Source of the DNA: Rhizobium leguminosarum | Lineage (GTDB): Bacteria > Pseudomonadota > Alphaproteobacteria > Rhizobiales > Rhizobiaceae | Length of the DNA stretch: 64,000 nt | Reading direction: 5' to 3' | Assembly (NCBI RefSeq): GCF_001652265.1 | Contig: NZ_LWBS01000283.1 | Coordinates: 6,369 to 70,368, forward strand | Shown here: piece after piece, positions 28,261 through 38,038 of the stretch | Layout: every line of letters begins with the position of its first letter | How positions within the stretch are numbered: position 1 is the first letter of the stretch | The notes under the pieces: model-generated | What the model was told of the DNA's origin: nothing | The model's input: the letters and a program-made list of their open reading frames with translations, nothing else | Databases searched by the model: none | Position numbers and translations under genes: made by a program

Positions 28261-29034
28261 TCAGGACATGCCCTGCTCGAGGACTTGGACGCCCGTCGGC
28301 GTACTGACGCGTTCCCGGAAGATCGTCTTCAGCACGCGCCAGCCGTCCGGAAGGGCACGCAGATTGCTGACGCCGTAGACGCGCTCCGATTCAAAGCTTG
28401 CGACTTCCATGATTTTGAGCTTGTTCTTCAGGGCCCGCAAATTGATCAGCGTTTCGATTTCGAAGCCGTCGCAATCGGCACGCAGCAAAGGAACATGCCG
28501 TCTCCAAAAGCCCATGTAGCCGTAGCACAGATCGCTGAAAGAGCTGCCATACAGCATCCGGACCAGCAGGGTCAGGCCCAGATTGCCGAACCGGCGGATG
28601 ACCGTCATGTCGCTGGTTCCGCCACCCTGCATAAAGCGCGAACCCTTGACGAAATCCGCACCTGCAACAAGAGCCGCGACGAACAGGATGATTTCGTAAG
28701 GATCCATCGAACCGTCAGCATCCAGCATCACGATCATATCACCAGATGCGGCTTCGAAGCCCGTCCGCAATGCGATGCCTTTGCCCTTCTTAGGCTGAAG
28801 TACGATCTTGACATCATCGCGCATGCTTCGCGCTATGTCAGGCGTTCCGTCTGTCGATCGCCCATCGACGATGATGATTTCATGCACCCATGTCGGTATG
28901 CGGGGCAAAAGCAGCTTAATGTTTTCCGCTTCGTTCAAGGTTGGAATGACGAGCGAGGTCCTTGGCAAATTGAACATCGGACCTTGGACCGGCATCGAGG
29001 AATGCGAGGCTTCTACAGCTTGTATTGCAGACAT
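28261..29034 (-). CDS. Glycosyltransferase family 2 (dolichyl-phosphate mannose synthase-like)
   Basis: 257 residues. SLVIPTLNEAENIKLLLPRIP, EIIIVDGRSTDGT, GKGIALRTGFEAASGDMIVMLDADGSMDP and FVKGSRFMQGGG are the motifs of polyprenyl-phosphate hexose synthases. It lacks the extra membrane helices, so it may make the lipid-linked sugar donor used by the GT-C-like protein of the locus. Start at MSAIQAVEAS with AAGGAG 5 nt upstream; an earlier in-frame start is less likely. Confidence 0.88.
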   Translation of the reverse strand: MSAIQAVEASHSSMPVQGPMFNLPRTSLVIPTLNEAENIKLLLPRIPTWVHEIIIVDGRSTDGTPDIARSMRDDVKIVLQPKKGKGIALRTGFEAASGDMIVMLDADGSMDPYEIILFVAALVAGADFVKGSRFMQGGGTSDMTVIRRFGNLGLTLLVRMLYGSSFSDLCYGYMGFWRRHVPLLRADCDGFEIETLINLRALKNKLKIMEVASFESERVYGVSNLRALPDGWRVLKTIFRERVSTPTGVQVLEQGMS

Positions 29035-29152
29035 AAGCTCTCCTTGGCGTTTTGGACCGCGTGACAAATCGCAAATCGACGATGCCTCTGAGCTCGTTGG
29101 CCGAGAGGAGGACTAAACTCTCCCCAGTCGGGGAAGGGTATGTGGCTGCGTC

Positions 29153-30493
29153 TCAATGTACTTTGATCAGATCGCCAGGCTGTAAGACCGTTTCTTCGGT
29201 AGCAGGTTCGACTGTGACTCCATTTGGTCCAGGCCGAACGATTTCAAATTCAGCACCGGCGCTATCATTCGACGATACCATCGACCGGAAGATTTCAAGA
29301 TCGCTCTCGGTCGTCTTCAATGCCGTGGATAGGCCTCTTTCCGCATCCGCTGCCGACTTTTCGATCTCGATCTTGCGTTCGATACGATCGCGCTCAACGT
29401 CCTGTTTCGCTGCCGCCAACCGTTGCTTTGCGCTCTCGACATCGATGACGGCTTGCTGCTTTCGATCTTCCGACTCGGTCAGTTCGCTTTGTGCCCGGGT
29501 CAACTCGATGCTGGTGACAAGCTTGTTTTTGGCCAAATTCTCGATACTTGCCAGCCGATCCTGACGGACCCGAATGGTGGCATCATAATTGCCGACGCGG
29601 GCCTGACGCAGATCGAGATCGGCCTGAGCATCGGCAACAGATTTTGCGTAAGCACTGCTCTGCGCATCCTTGCTCGTCGTTACCAATTGGCGCTGCCATG
29701 TCTCATCATCCAGCAACCGTTGGGCATCGGGATCGGGACCAAGAACAGGTGCGCCAATGCTGGCAATTTGCACGGAATCGCGCTTCGCCCTGAGCACCTC
29801 GGTTCGCGACGCAAGCCGCTTCAGATCGGCCAGCTCAGTCTTCAACCGCTCGATCTGACGTGTGATTTCCACACCCTGCCATGGCTCAATGCTCTTCGCC
29901 GCCATGCCCCCCGCTTGCGCAACGGCATGCAGAACGGTCATGCCATCAACATATCGAAACGACCCGGGATTACGAACCGGGCCGGTAATATAAACAGGCT
30001 GGTGCTCAATCTTGACGATATTCACGAACCCCTTTCTGCCGACCAAATTTTCGTACGAAGGAAGAATTATCGCCTCCACATCCGCCGGAGGAAGCCCTCG
30101 AACCGGGAAGCGTCCCAAAAGCGGAAGCGAAATCGTTCCGTCCGCTTCAACGACGTATTCGCCAGTGAGTTCGGGGCGCTGATAAAAGTTCCAGGGAACC
30201 GTGCCCCGTGAACCCGTCCAGCGATCTTCTACGGAGGCCAGGCTTTCGTAAAATGCCAGATTCAATTTATCGCCTGCGCGAAGAACGTCACGCAACAATT
30301 GAGGCTGCCGGGCCGAAGTCTCACCAGGTGTCACAACCGAGACCGCTTCCGCAGGCGAAGGCAACTCTTCCGCTGCTGGCGTCAATGGAACAATTGCTGC
30401 AAACACAATGCACAGTATTGTTTGATGTAGGCGAGAACCGAATCTCAACCTATATTGAGGCATCGCTGGAGATATCATCTTCGAAAGCTTCAT
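29153..30493 (-). CDS. Outer-membrane polysaccharide export protein (OPX, ExoF-like)
   Basis: About 446 residues. A hydrophobic signal segment (LHQTILCIVFAAIVPLTPAA) is followed by the polysaccharide-export domain (LRAGDKLNLAFYES; YVVEADGTISLPLLGRFPVRGLPPADVEAIILPSYE) and a ligand-binding SLBB part (VYITGPVRNPGSFRYVDGMTVLHAVAQAGG). A long alpha-helical coiled coil (~205-390) follows, as in ExoF-like proteins. It should form or gate the periplasmic/outer-membrane exit of the polymer. Start uncertain: MKLSKMISPAM is chosen; an ATG 25 codons upstream is open but has no ribosome site. First gene of the block. Confidence 0.85.
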   Translation of the reverse strand: MKLSKMISPAMPQYRLRFGSRLHQTILCIVFAAIVPLTPAAEELPSPAEAVSVVTPGETSARQPQLLRDVLRAGDKLNLAFYESLASVEDRWTGSRGTVPWNFYQRPELTGEYVVEADGTISLPLLGRFPVRGLPPADVEAIILPSYENLVGRKGFVNIVKIEHQPVYITGPVRNPGSFRYVDGMTVLHAVAQAGGMAAKSIEPWQGVEITRQIERLKTELADLKRLASRTEVLRAKRDSVQIASIGAPVLGPDPDAQRLLDDETWQRQLVTTSKDAQSSAYAKSVADAQADLDLRQARVGNYDATIRVRQDRLASIENLAKNKLVTSIELTRAQSELTESEDRKQQAVIDVESAKQRLAAAKQDVERDRIERKIEIEKSAADAERGLSTALKTTESDLEIFRSMVSSNDSAGAEFEIVRPGPNGVTVEPATEETVLQPGDLIKVH

Positions 30494-30568
30494 GTTTCGA
30501 ATTTCCGCTTTGAAAGCGATAAACGCCCCTAATCTCTTTAAGATTAACATAATATTAATCATATTCAA

Positions 30569-31122
30569 CAGTACTTAACAATGATTAATACATCTGCCAG
30601 ACAGGCTAAGATCCTTAGTTGGAAAGAATTCAATAAAAGTAATATCTTGCGGCGACCGAGCAGCACTTCGAAACCCTTGGCTCTATCCGTTTATTTGACG
30701 ATCAGCAGGGTGAAATTTGCAACGTAGCTCTCAGCTTTAGTCCATCAGCGCCGCCATTGGCGAAGAGATGTCTGAGCCACCGCCGGCACTTGAGAAATGG
30801 TTTCGAGGACGACACTTGCGCCGTCGCGATCCTGGATGTCGGCAGAGTCCAGGGATGGCTTTTCGGCGCTTGCGGTCATTCCGGCGCGGGTTTCGGCGTT
30901 GTGATCCGGGATGGCGAACCGGTTTGTATCCGCGGCTGGCCGGCGCCACTTATCCATAAAATGGCATTATATTATGCATTTCAGATATCTACAGCCATAG
31001 AACCTGTTGCGATAAGGTGCCCGCCATTGAGGTGGGCTCTCGGCACAGGCCGACCGTCCTCCCCGCAAAGTGACGCCTGGCACCGCAGTCAGCGTCAATG
31101 ACAGGGAAAGGTTTAAAGCTCT
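30569..31122. other. Non-coding stretch upstream of the polysaccharide block
   Basis: About 550 bases with no convincing gene. The first ~170 bases are A+T-rich (runs such as ATAATATTAATCATATTC just before them, then GATTAATACATC) and probably contain the promoter of the polysaccharide block. Bases ~30740-30960 are G+C-rich and open in more than one frame, but have no ribosome site or recognisable product; a dispersed repeat is possible. Confidence 0.5.
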
Positions 31123-32076
31123 ATGTCTGCACATGAAAAGCCACTGATCGCGATTGCCGGTGCAACGAGCAAACAGGGGCGCAGCGTCGCCGCGGCACTC
31201 CTTGAGAGCCAGCGTTTCCGGGTGCGTGCTTTCACCCGGAAAAGGGATTCGCCTGAAGCGTTACGTCTGGAGGAACGCGGCGCTGAAATCCTAGCCGTCC
31301 CTCTCGAACTTGGCCGTCAAAAGGACCTCGTTGCCGCCTTCAAAGGCGCGGATGGCGCATTTCTGATGACACCGCCGATCGCCCCGCCGGAGACGATCGA
31401 GGCGCCTCTCGGTCGGCAACTGGCGGATGCCGCCGTTGAGGCCGGCGTCGGGCATATTGTTTTCAGCACGCTTGAGAATGTCGACAAGATCACCAGCGGC
31501 ACGAAGTATGCGCCCCATTTTACCGACAAGGCGCGCGTTGCAGACTATATTCGCGGCCTGCCGATCTCTCATTCCTTCATCATGCCGGCATTCTTCTACA
31601 CGAATCTTCTCGAATATTATGTGCCGCGCATGGAGGGCGATACGCTCCTCCTGCCGGTCTATCTTCCTGAAGATTTTCGAGCGCCCTTTGTCGATCCGCT
31701 GACAGCGACCGGGCCGGTCGTCCTCGAAATTTTCTCAAGCCCCGAGCGTTACAACGGCAAAACGCTGCCGATCGTTGGCGACATCATTTCTCCGCGGGAA
31801 ATGGTCGAAACCTTTCAGCGCGTGACCGGGCTCAAGGCCGCGTATCGAAACGCTTTCACCCGGGATGGCCTGCTGCACTATTTTCCCGAGTTTGCTGCCA
31901 ACGAACTTCTCGTTCGAGAGATTCTGGGGATGGTCGAATATGCTGTCGACTATGGCTATTTCGGCAAGGAACACGATCTTGAATGGAGCCGTCGCCTGAA
32001 CCCCGACACGCTCAACTGGGAACAATATCTGCGAACGACGGGGTGGCGTGGCGATAAGCGATCTTTCGGTCTATAA
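31123..32076 (+). CDS. NmrA-family NAD(P)-binding protein
   Basis: 317 residues. The Rossmann motif GATSKQGRSVAAALLES (GxxxxxGxxxxxL) begins at residue ~13, then FRVRAFTRKRDS and FSTLENVDKIT. Such proteins bind NADP(H) without a proven catalytic tyrosine and act as redox sensors or reductases. AAAGG lies upstream of the ATG. It meets a LysR gene tail to tail. Confidence 0.82.
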   Translation: MSAHEKPLIAIAGATSKQGRSVAAALLESQRFRVRAFTRKRDSPEALRLEERGAEILAVPLELGRQKDLVAAFKGADGAFLMTPPIAPPETIEAPLGRQLADAAVEAGVGHIVFSTLENVDKITSGTKYAPHFTDKARVADYIRGLPISHSFIMPAFFYTNLLEYYVPRMEGDTLLLPVYLPEDFRAPFVDPLTATGPVVLEIFSSPERYNGKTLPIVGDIISPREMVETFQRVTGLKAAYRNAFTRDGLLHYFPEFAANELLVREILGMVEYAVDYGYFGKEHDLEWSRRLNPDTLNWEQYLRTTGWRGDKRSFGL

Positions 32077-32077
32077 A

Positions 32078-32998
32078 TTACGACGGCCGGATTCCCGGTA
32101 ATCTGGAAATCTCGGCGACGAGAAAGTCGACCAGAAGCCGAACGCGGGCAATGGCTGCACGCTCTGGAACGATCAGCAAGCTCACCGGAACCGGTAAAGG
32201 ACGATAGTCGCCAAGCACGACCTCGAGCTGGCCGTCATCGAGAAGATCGTGGACCAACCAGAGGTGTGCGGGACCAATGCCGCGTCCGGCGGCAAAGGCT
32301 TCGCGCGCCGCAAGCCCGTGATCGACGCGCAACTTGCCGCTGACAGGGATCATCAGGCTTGTGCCATCGGGAGAGGAAAGAACGAGCTGATCGCTGCCGG
32401 CCACATTAGACATCACGACGGTTTCGTAGCGTGACAGATCGGCTGGGTGTTCAGGCCGTCCATGGACGGACAAATAGGTCGGAGCGCCCACCAGCAGCCG
32501 ATGGCTTTCTCCGAGCGCATGAAGTTTCATCGCGCTGTCGGCGAGAGGCCCAAGACGGAGTGCCACGTCGACGCCTTCGCGAACCAGGTCGATACGCTCG
32601 TCCGTCAGGTTGAGGTCGACCCGGATGTCCGGATGCTTGTCCTGGAAATCAAAGATCAGACGCGTGATGTGCATCACGCCGAGGGCTGCCGTACAAGAAA
32701 GCCGAACAGCGCCGGCCGGGGCCTGACGGGCATCTCTTGCTTCTTCAGCAGCCTGTTCGACCAGGCGCAATATCTGCAGGCAGTTGGTATAATAGCGGCT
32801 GCCTTCATCCGTAAGGGTGACGCGGCGCGTCGTGCGGCTGAGAAGCGGTACGCCGACAGCCTGCTCCAGTTCATTGAGGTGCCGCGTCACGGTGGATTGA
32901 CCGACACCCAGCTCTCTTGCGACCATCGACAGGTTGCCGCGTTCGGCGACGCGGACAAAGGTGCGCATTCTGTCGAGAGACAGTCCGGTATTATCCAT
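32078..32998 (-). CDS. LysR-family regulator
   Basis: 306 residues with the N-terminal helix-turn-helix (MRTFVRVAERGNLSMVARELGVGQSTVTRHLNELEQAVGVPLLSR) and the LysR effector domain. It converges on the NmrA-type gene with a 1-nt gap and is followed upstream by a reductase gene on the same strand (~97 nt away). Its targets are unknown. No strong ribosome site is seen before the ATG. Confidence 0.88.
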   Translation of the reverse strand: MDNTGLSLDRMRTFVRVAERGNLSMVARELGVGQSTVTRHLNELEQAVGVPLLSRTTRRVTLTDEGSRYYTNCLQILRLVEQAAEEARDARQAPAGAVRLSCTAALGVMHITRLIFDFQDKHPDIRVDLNLTDERIDLVREGVDVALRLGPLADSAMKLHALGESHRLLVGAPTYLSVHGRPEHPADLSRYETVVMSNVAGSDQLVLSSPDGTSLMIPVSGKLRVDHGLAAREAFAAGRGIGPAHLWLVHDLLDDGQLEVVLGDYRPLPVPVSLLIVPERAAIARVRLLVDFLVAEISRLPGIRPS

Positions 32999-33095
32999 TT
33001 TTCAGCACAGTGGTCATCATTCCCTCGGTATAGGGAATAATCTGGGCTGTGCCTAGTTCGAGCAGATCGACCGGATTGATCCGGCCTATCGCTGT

Positions 33096-33695
33096 TCATC
33101 CGAATTTGACGAGGTTGAGGACAGGCAACGGCCCGCCGGGGAACTGCGCCAGCTTGCCGCCGATCGAAATCGGCCCGAGATCGATGCCGGCAAAGCCCAG
33201 TCTGGAGATCAGCGCCCCCACCTCGGCCTTCGATTGGGCATCGTCGCCGGAATAGAAGAGCACGCGGCTGCCGCCCTCGGCGCGAGGATCGGCTGAAACC
33301 AGATGCGCCAGAAGATGGTTGAATGCCTTCACGACGCGAGCACCGGGCACCAGGCTCGCGAAGACTTCCGTCGACAGGCGGCCATTCAGCTCGGCCGGTT
33401 TGAACAGCGGTCCTTCGATGGGGTTGTTGGCGTCGATCACGATGCGGCCCGCCCAGTCGGGAAGACCTGCCAATGCCTTGGGAAGCTTTGACCAAGGAAC
33501 GGCGACAAGGACGAGGTCGGCTTTCGCCGCCTGTTCGATCGTCCCAGCCGTAATGTGCGGCGACAGCTCCTCGGTCAGTTCCTGGAATGTGTCAGGGCCG
33601 CGACTGTTCGAGATCGTGGCAGCGATGCCGTTGCGGGCAAGGGCTCGGGCGAAGGCGGAGCCGATCTTGCCGGCGCCAATGATACCGATGGTCAT
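33096..33695 (-). CDS. NADPH-dependent F420 reductase-like / NAD(P)-binding protein
   Basis: 199 residues. MTIGIIGAGKIGSAFARALARNGIAATISNSRGPD is the dinucleotide site of the F420H2:NADP oxidoreductase-like family, with VAVPWSKLPKAL, DANNPIEGP and VVKAFNHL typical of the same fold. Rhizobia do not make F420 in general, so another NADP-linked substrate is likely. GGAG lies 8 nt before the ATG. It is divergent from a LysR gene at 33.8 kb that may control it. Confidence 0.85.
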   Translation of the reverse strand: MTIGIIGAGKIGSAFARALARNGIAATISNSRGPDTFQELTEELSPHITAGTIEQAAKADLVLVAVPWSKLPKALAGLPDWAGRIVIDANNPIEGPLFKPAELNGRLSTEVFASLVPGARVVKAFNHLLAHLVSADPRAEGGSRVLFYSGDDAQSKAEVGALISRLGFAGIDLGPISIGGKLAQFPGGPLPVLNLVKFG

Positions 33696-33806
33696 TGCGA
33701 TAACTCCATTGTTTGGTTTCGATGGAGCGAATATCGCCTTGTTATTCCCTTGTGATTAGACAGAATTGCCTGTTATCAATTTCAAGCATTCATTGAAAGT
33801 CACGAC

Positions 33807-34736
33807 ATGGAGACGCTTGCAAACCTGGAATCCTTCGTGCGCAGCGCAGAGCTTGGGAGCTTCTCCTCGGCGGCACGGCGGCTCGGCCTGACGCCGGCGG
33901 CGGTCAGCCGCAATGTCGCAGCCCTTGAAGGCAACCTGAAGCTCAGGCTGTTTCAACGAAGCACCCGAAGTCTGACGCTCACGGAAGCAGGCGAACGCTT
34001 TCTGCACGCAATCCGTGACCATCTGGAAGGTATTCAGGGAGCGATCTCGAAAGCATCGAACGAACAGTCCGAACCATCCGGCGTGCTGAAACTCAGCATG
34101 AGCCCGACACTCGGCATCGGCTACATCCTTCCGCTATTGCCGGAGTTCATGCAGCGATATCCGATGATCCGGCCGGAATGGATGTTCGAAAACAGACAGG
34201 TCGATCTGATCGCCGAGGGTTACGATGCTGCGATCGGCGGAGGGTTCGAATTGACGCCCGGCATCATCGCCAGGGCATTGGCGCCCGCTCATATTATCCC
34301 CGTGGCATCACCGGGATATATGGGCGATCGGGTTCCGCCTCATGATCCGTCCGGCTTGCACGAACTCGACGGTATCGTCATGCGCTCGATGCGGACGGGT
34401 CGAATTCACCAGCGGCAGATGCGCAATCTTGCTGGAGATGAGCAGCCTGCGGCCTTGAAAGAGACGATCGTCGTCAACGATCCCGCGGCAATGCGATCCG
34501 CCGCGCTGCTCGGCCTTGGTGTCGCGATGATCGCCAAGGCGGATGCTCTTCGCTATCTGGAGAGCGGCGAGCTGATCCGATTGATCCCGGCATGGTATGC
34601 CGATGCAGGCCCGATTTCGATCTATTATGCAAACCGCACCCTGCTGCCCTCCAAGACAAGGGTGTTCATCGACTTCCTGACGGAGGTTTTTCAACGTGAG
34701 CGGTGGCCGGAACGATTTGCAGGAACACTGGGCTGA
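33807..34736 (+). CDS. LysR-family regulator
   Basis: 309 residues: ETLANLESFVRSAELGSFSSAARRLGLTPAAVSRNVAALEGNLKLRLFQRSTRSLTLTEAG is a full LysR DNA-binding domain; the rest is the effector domain. It is transcribed away from the F420-reductase-like gene, the usual regulator/target arrangement. The intergenic 110 bases hold A+T-rich tracts but no clear T-N11-A site could be assigned. Confidence 0.88.
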   Translation: METLANLESFVRSAELGSFSSAARRLGLTPAAVSRNVAALEGNLKLRLFQRSTRSLTLTEAGERFLHAIRDHLEGIQGAISKASNEQSEPSGVLKLSMSPTLGIGYILPLLPEFMQRYPMIRPEWMFENRQVDLIAEGYDAAIGGGFELTPGIIARALAPAHIIPVASPGYMGDRVPPHDPSGLHELDGIVMRSMRTGRIHQRQMRNLAGDEQPAALKETIVVNDPAAMRSAALLGLGVAMIAKADALRYLESGELIRLIPAWYADAGPISIYYANRTLLPSKTRVFIDFLTEVFQRERWPERFAGTLG

Positions 34737-34789
34737 TATCGGCAGACACAAAGCTGGCAGATCGTACCAGATTGCCGCGTCAAGCCGCG

Positions 34790-35827
34790 CTAGCGCGTCG
34801 AGCCGCGCGGGATGATGGAGAAGCCGCAATCGACCTTGTCTTCGCCGGGCGGTTCGTCGCGGATGGCGCGCAGCAGCATGTCGGCGACGCGATAGCCGAT
34901 TTCGTAGCGTGGAATCTGCACGGTCGTCAGCGTCGGCTGGGTGAAGGCTGAAAATTCCAGATCGTTGAAGCCGCAGATGCCGACATCCTCCGGCACGCGG
35001 ATGCCGCGCGCGGTGCATTCGATGAGGACGCCGAGCGCCAGATCGTCGCTTTGGGCAAAGACGGCATCGATATCGGGCACGCGCTGCAACAGACGGGCAA
35101 ACAATTCCCTGCCGAGGCCGGTGCTGCTTCCCTCATTTCCGCCAACGGCAAGATCGGGATCGAAACGGCCGGCTTCCCGCATCGCGGCCTGATAGCCTTC
35201 TTTCCGGCGGCGCGAGCGAATATCCGTGCCGCGGCCGATGAAGCCGATCCTCTCATAGCCTCTCGACAGCAGGAAGCGGGTGGGTTCGGCGCCTGCCTCA
35301 TGATGATCAAGGCCGACGACTAGCCTTGCCGGCTCCTGGCTGAGATCGGTGATATGGGCGATCGGACAGGTGGCATCCTCGATCAGCGGCAGGAGATCGC
35401 CATAGGATTCGGCGCCGGCGATGATGACGCCGGCCGGCTTCTGCGTCAGGAAGGATCTGAGCTCGCCCGCCTCGCCGTCGGCATGGTGGAGCGTACTGGA
35501 ATATTGCACGCGGAATTCGGTGGCGCGCAGGCAATCCTCGATGCCGATCATCAGGCCGGCAAAGCCGTGCTGGTGCAAAGCGGGCGTGATGACGCCGATG
35601 ATGCCGTTATGGCGGCCGGCCAGAGCCCGGGCGGCAAGATTGGGGATGTACCCCATCTCGTCTACCGTGCGCAGGATGGTCTGGCGCAGATCCTCCGAGA
35701 CGATTTCGGGATTGCGAAGCGCGCGCGAAATCGTGATCGGGCTGACCCCCACCTTCTTCGCCACATCGCTCAACTTCACATGCGCGCCGCGCCTGGCTTT
35801 CCGCCCCCGCTCCACTGCTGCCCTCAT
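34790..35827 (-). CDS. LacI-family transcriptional repressor
   Basis: 345 residues. The helix-turn-helix and hinge read VKLSDVAKKVGVSPITISRALRNPEIVSEDLRQTILRTVDEMGYIPNLAARALAG (residues ~17-71), followed by a periplasmic-binding-like sensor domain (IIGVITPALHQHGFAGLMIGIEDCLR; GDDLALGVLIECTARGIRVPEDVGICGFND). The style is that of GntR/gluconate-type LacI proteins, so a sugar acid is a possible effector. AAGGGGGG lies close to the ATG. No sugar genes are next to it, so the target is elsewhere or is itself. Confidence 0.88.
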   Translation of the reverse strand: MRAAVERGRKARRGAHVKLSDVAKKVGVSPITISRALRNPEIVSEDLRQTILRTVDEMGYIPNLAARALAGRHNGIIGVITPALHQHGFAGLMIGIEDCLRATEFRVQYSSTLHHADGEAGELRSFLTQKPAGVIIAGAESYGDLLPLIEDATCPIAHITDLSQEPARLVVGLDHHEAGAEPTRFLLSRGYERIGFIGRGTDIRSRRRKEGYQAAMREAGRFDPDLAVGGNEGSSTGLGRELFARLLQRVPDIDAVFAQSDDLALGVLIECTARGIRVPEDVGICGFNDLEFSAFTQPTLTTVQIPRYEIGYRVADMLLRAIRDEPPGEDKVDCGFSIIPRGSTR

Positions 35828-36388
35828 CCCCCCTTATACGTCGCCCGCGAGACTCGCCTGCCCTCGAATCGCGGCCTTTACTTTTTGAAGAAGAAATAAT
35901 TTAGAGTCTACTAACATTTTATATTCGCAACAGAATCCGGAATACAATTCCAGAAAGAGCAGCAGGATCGTCTGACGGCAAATTACGAGCGCATGCGGCG
36001 ATCGGATCACCGCCTCCGTGACTAAGTCTATTTGATTGTCGAATAAAAACATCGCGGGAGGACGAGAATCCAGGCAAAGCCGGCCGGAATATCCGAAGGC
36101 GTGGCAGCCAGCCCGAAAGCATCCGGGCGAAGATTAAATTCCAGTCATATCTTACAAATCGGCAATATAAACATGATCAAACTTTAATTTGTAAATCCGC
36201 TTGGTGGGATCATATGAATCCCGAGCGCCAATTCTTCTCTCCCCCGGTCGCCGCTCCTCGACGACTGCGCGTTTCCAGGAGGAATTGGGCGCCAAACGCC
36301 ATCCGACGCCAGGTCCCAGGACATGGAACCACGACGCCATCCAAAGCCAACGCTCTCGCCAGGGACCACCGTCCAAGGGATCACCACG
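35828..36388. other. Divergent intergenic region between the LacI gene and the protease
   Basis: About 560 bases without a supported gene. The part from 35880 to 36200 is A+T-richer than the surroundings and should hold the promoters of both genes. No operator could be assigned with confidence. Confidence 0.45.
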
Positions 36389-37894
36389 ATGCCACACATC
36401 CTCCGCAACCATCGCACTGCGGCCCTCGTCGGGGCCGCCATCATCGCCGGCGCGGCATGCCTGCCCTTCGCCATCATCGCCTCCAGCGCCTTTGCCGCGC
36501 CTTCGGATGCCGGCGGCGTTCTTGCCCCCAGCGGCTCCTTCGCGTCGATCGTCGATGCCGACAAGCCTGCCGTCGTCACCGTCACCACGACTGTCAAGAC
36601 AACCGATGTCAGCGCCGACCAGCAGGAGTCGCCGATGGACGAGCAGTTCCGCCAGTTCTTCGAGGACCAGGGCATCCCGCTGCCGCGCCAGGCGCCGAAA
36701 AACCGGCCGTCGCAGCAGGCAATGGCGCTCGGCTCCGGCTTCATCATCAGCCCCGACGGGGTGATCGTCACCAACAACCATGTCATCGACAATGCCGTCG
36801 GCATCAAGGTGATGCTGGATGACGGCACCGAACTGTCGGCCAAGCTGATCGGCACCGACCCGAAATCCGATGTCGCCGTGCTGAAGATAGAGGCGGGCAA
36901 GCCGCTGCAAACCATTGGCTGGGGCGATTCCGACAGGCTGAAGCTCGGCGACCAGATCCTGGCGATCGGCAACCCCTTCGGCATCGGCACCACAGTAACG
37001 GCCGGCATCGTCTCGGCGCGCGGCCGCGACCTGCACAGTGGGCCCTATGACGATTTCATCCAGATCGACGCGCCGATCAACCACGGCAATTCCGGCGGCC
37101 CGCTGGTCGACCGCAGCGGCAATGTCGTCGGCATCAACACCGCCATCTATTCGCCGAACGGCGGCAGCGTCGGCGTCGGTTTCGCCATTCCCTCCGATGA
37201 GGCCAAGGCGATCGTCGCCAAGCTCCAGAAGGACGGCTCGATCGATCACGGCTATCTCGGCGTGCAGATCCAGCCGGTCACCAGGGATGTCGCCGATGCC
37301 GTCGGCCTCGACAAGACCAGCGGCGCGCTGGTCGCCGCCGTCACCGACGATACGCCGGCCGCCAATGCCGGCCTGAAGCCCGGCGATATCGTCACCTCAG
37401 TCGGCGGCGAGAGCGTCAAGACGCCGAAAGACCTGTCGCGCCTGGTGGCGGACCTTTCGCCGGGTGCTAAGGAAGCTCTCAGCGTCTGGCGCGACGGCAA
37501 GAGTATCGATCTCAACGTCACCGTCGGCACCAATCAGGACGGCCAGAAACAGGCCGCGGCCGAAAGTCCCGCCAGCAAAGGCGAGAGCAGCGGCCAGCCG
37601 AGCCTTGGCATCGGCCTTGCCGACCTGACACCCGACGTGCGCCAGCAGCTCAAACTGCCGCGCTCTGTCAACGGTGCGGTAGTCGCCAGTGTCAACCCGG
37701 ACAGGTCGGCGGCTGCCGCCGGCATCCAGTCCGGCGATATCATCGTCTCGGTGAACGACAGACCGGTCCACAATGCCCGCGACGTCAAGGCCGCAATCGC
37801 CGATGCCGGCAAGGCCGGCCGCAAGTCGGTGCTGCTGCTCGTCGAACGCGACGGCAACAAGACCTTCGTCGCCGTGCCGTTTGGGGCAGCGTGA
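36389..37894 (+). CDS. Periplasmic serine protease, HtrA/DegP family
   Basis: 501 residues. A signal segment (AALVGAAIIAGAACLPFAIIASSAFA) is followed by a trypsin-like domain with the triad His131 (TNNHVID), Asp161 (DPKSDVAVLKI) and Ser235 (GNSGGPL), then two PDZ domains (~270-360 and ~405-490). It degrades or refolds damaged envelope proteins. Start at MPHILRN with AAGGGA 8 nt upstream; an earlier in-frame ATG 22 codons up would spoil the signal peptide. It is monocistronic, ending at a clear terminator. Confidence 0.93.
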   Translation: MPHILRNHRTAALVGAAIIAGAACLPFAIIASSAFAAPSDAGGVLAPSGSFASIVDADKPAVVTVTTTVKTTDVSADQQESPMDEQFRQFFEDQGIPLPRQAPKNRPSQQAMALGSGFIISPDGVIVTNNHVIDNAVGIKVMLDDGTELSAKLIGTDPKSDVAVLKIEAGKPLQTIGWGDSDRLKLGDQILAIGNPFGIGTTVTAGIVSARGRDLHSGPYDDFIQIDAPINHGNSGGPLVDRSGNVVGINTAIYSPNGGSVGVGFAIPSDEAKAIVAKLQKDGSIDHGYLGVQIQPVTRDVADAVGLDKTSGALVAAVTDDTPAANAGLKPGDIVTSVGGESVKTPKDLSRLVADLSPGAKEALSVWRDGKSIDLNVTVGTNQDGQKQAAAESPASKGESSGQPSLGIGLADLTPDVRQQLKLPRSVNGAVVASVNPDRSAAAAGIQSGDIIVSVNDRPVHNARDVKAAIADAGKAGRKSVLLLVERDGNKTFVAVPFGAA

Positions 37895-37923
37895 CGATCG
37901 CCCGAGCTTTTGCCGCAAACAGG

Positions 37924-37948
37924 AAAAGCCTGCCTGAGGCGGGCTTTT
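37924..37948 (+). terminator. Rho-independent terminator of the htrA-like gene
   Basis: AAAAGCC-t-GCC, loop TGA, GGC-g-GGCTTTT: a 10-pair stem with A/T flanks, 30 nt after the stop codon. The T-run also suits the opposite strand. Confidence 0.8.
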
Positions 37949-38038
37949 CGACGGACCGGAGCGGAAAGACCTTGGAGCCAAGCACCGCTCAGTCGGCGAA
38001 GAAATCTTTAGGACGCCATCCGCTCTTCTATTTGCTGC

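Noticed and set aside
30745..30957. Two overlapping ~70-codon frames on the minus strand before the NmrA-type gene.
   Set aside because: No ribosome site, open in several frames, and the sequence looks like a dispersed repeat.
36152..37249. 365-codon minus-strand frame opposite the HtrA-type protease.
   Set aside because: The protease has a complete triad, signal peptide and two PDZ domains; the antisense frame has none of these.
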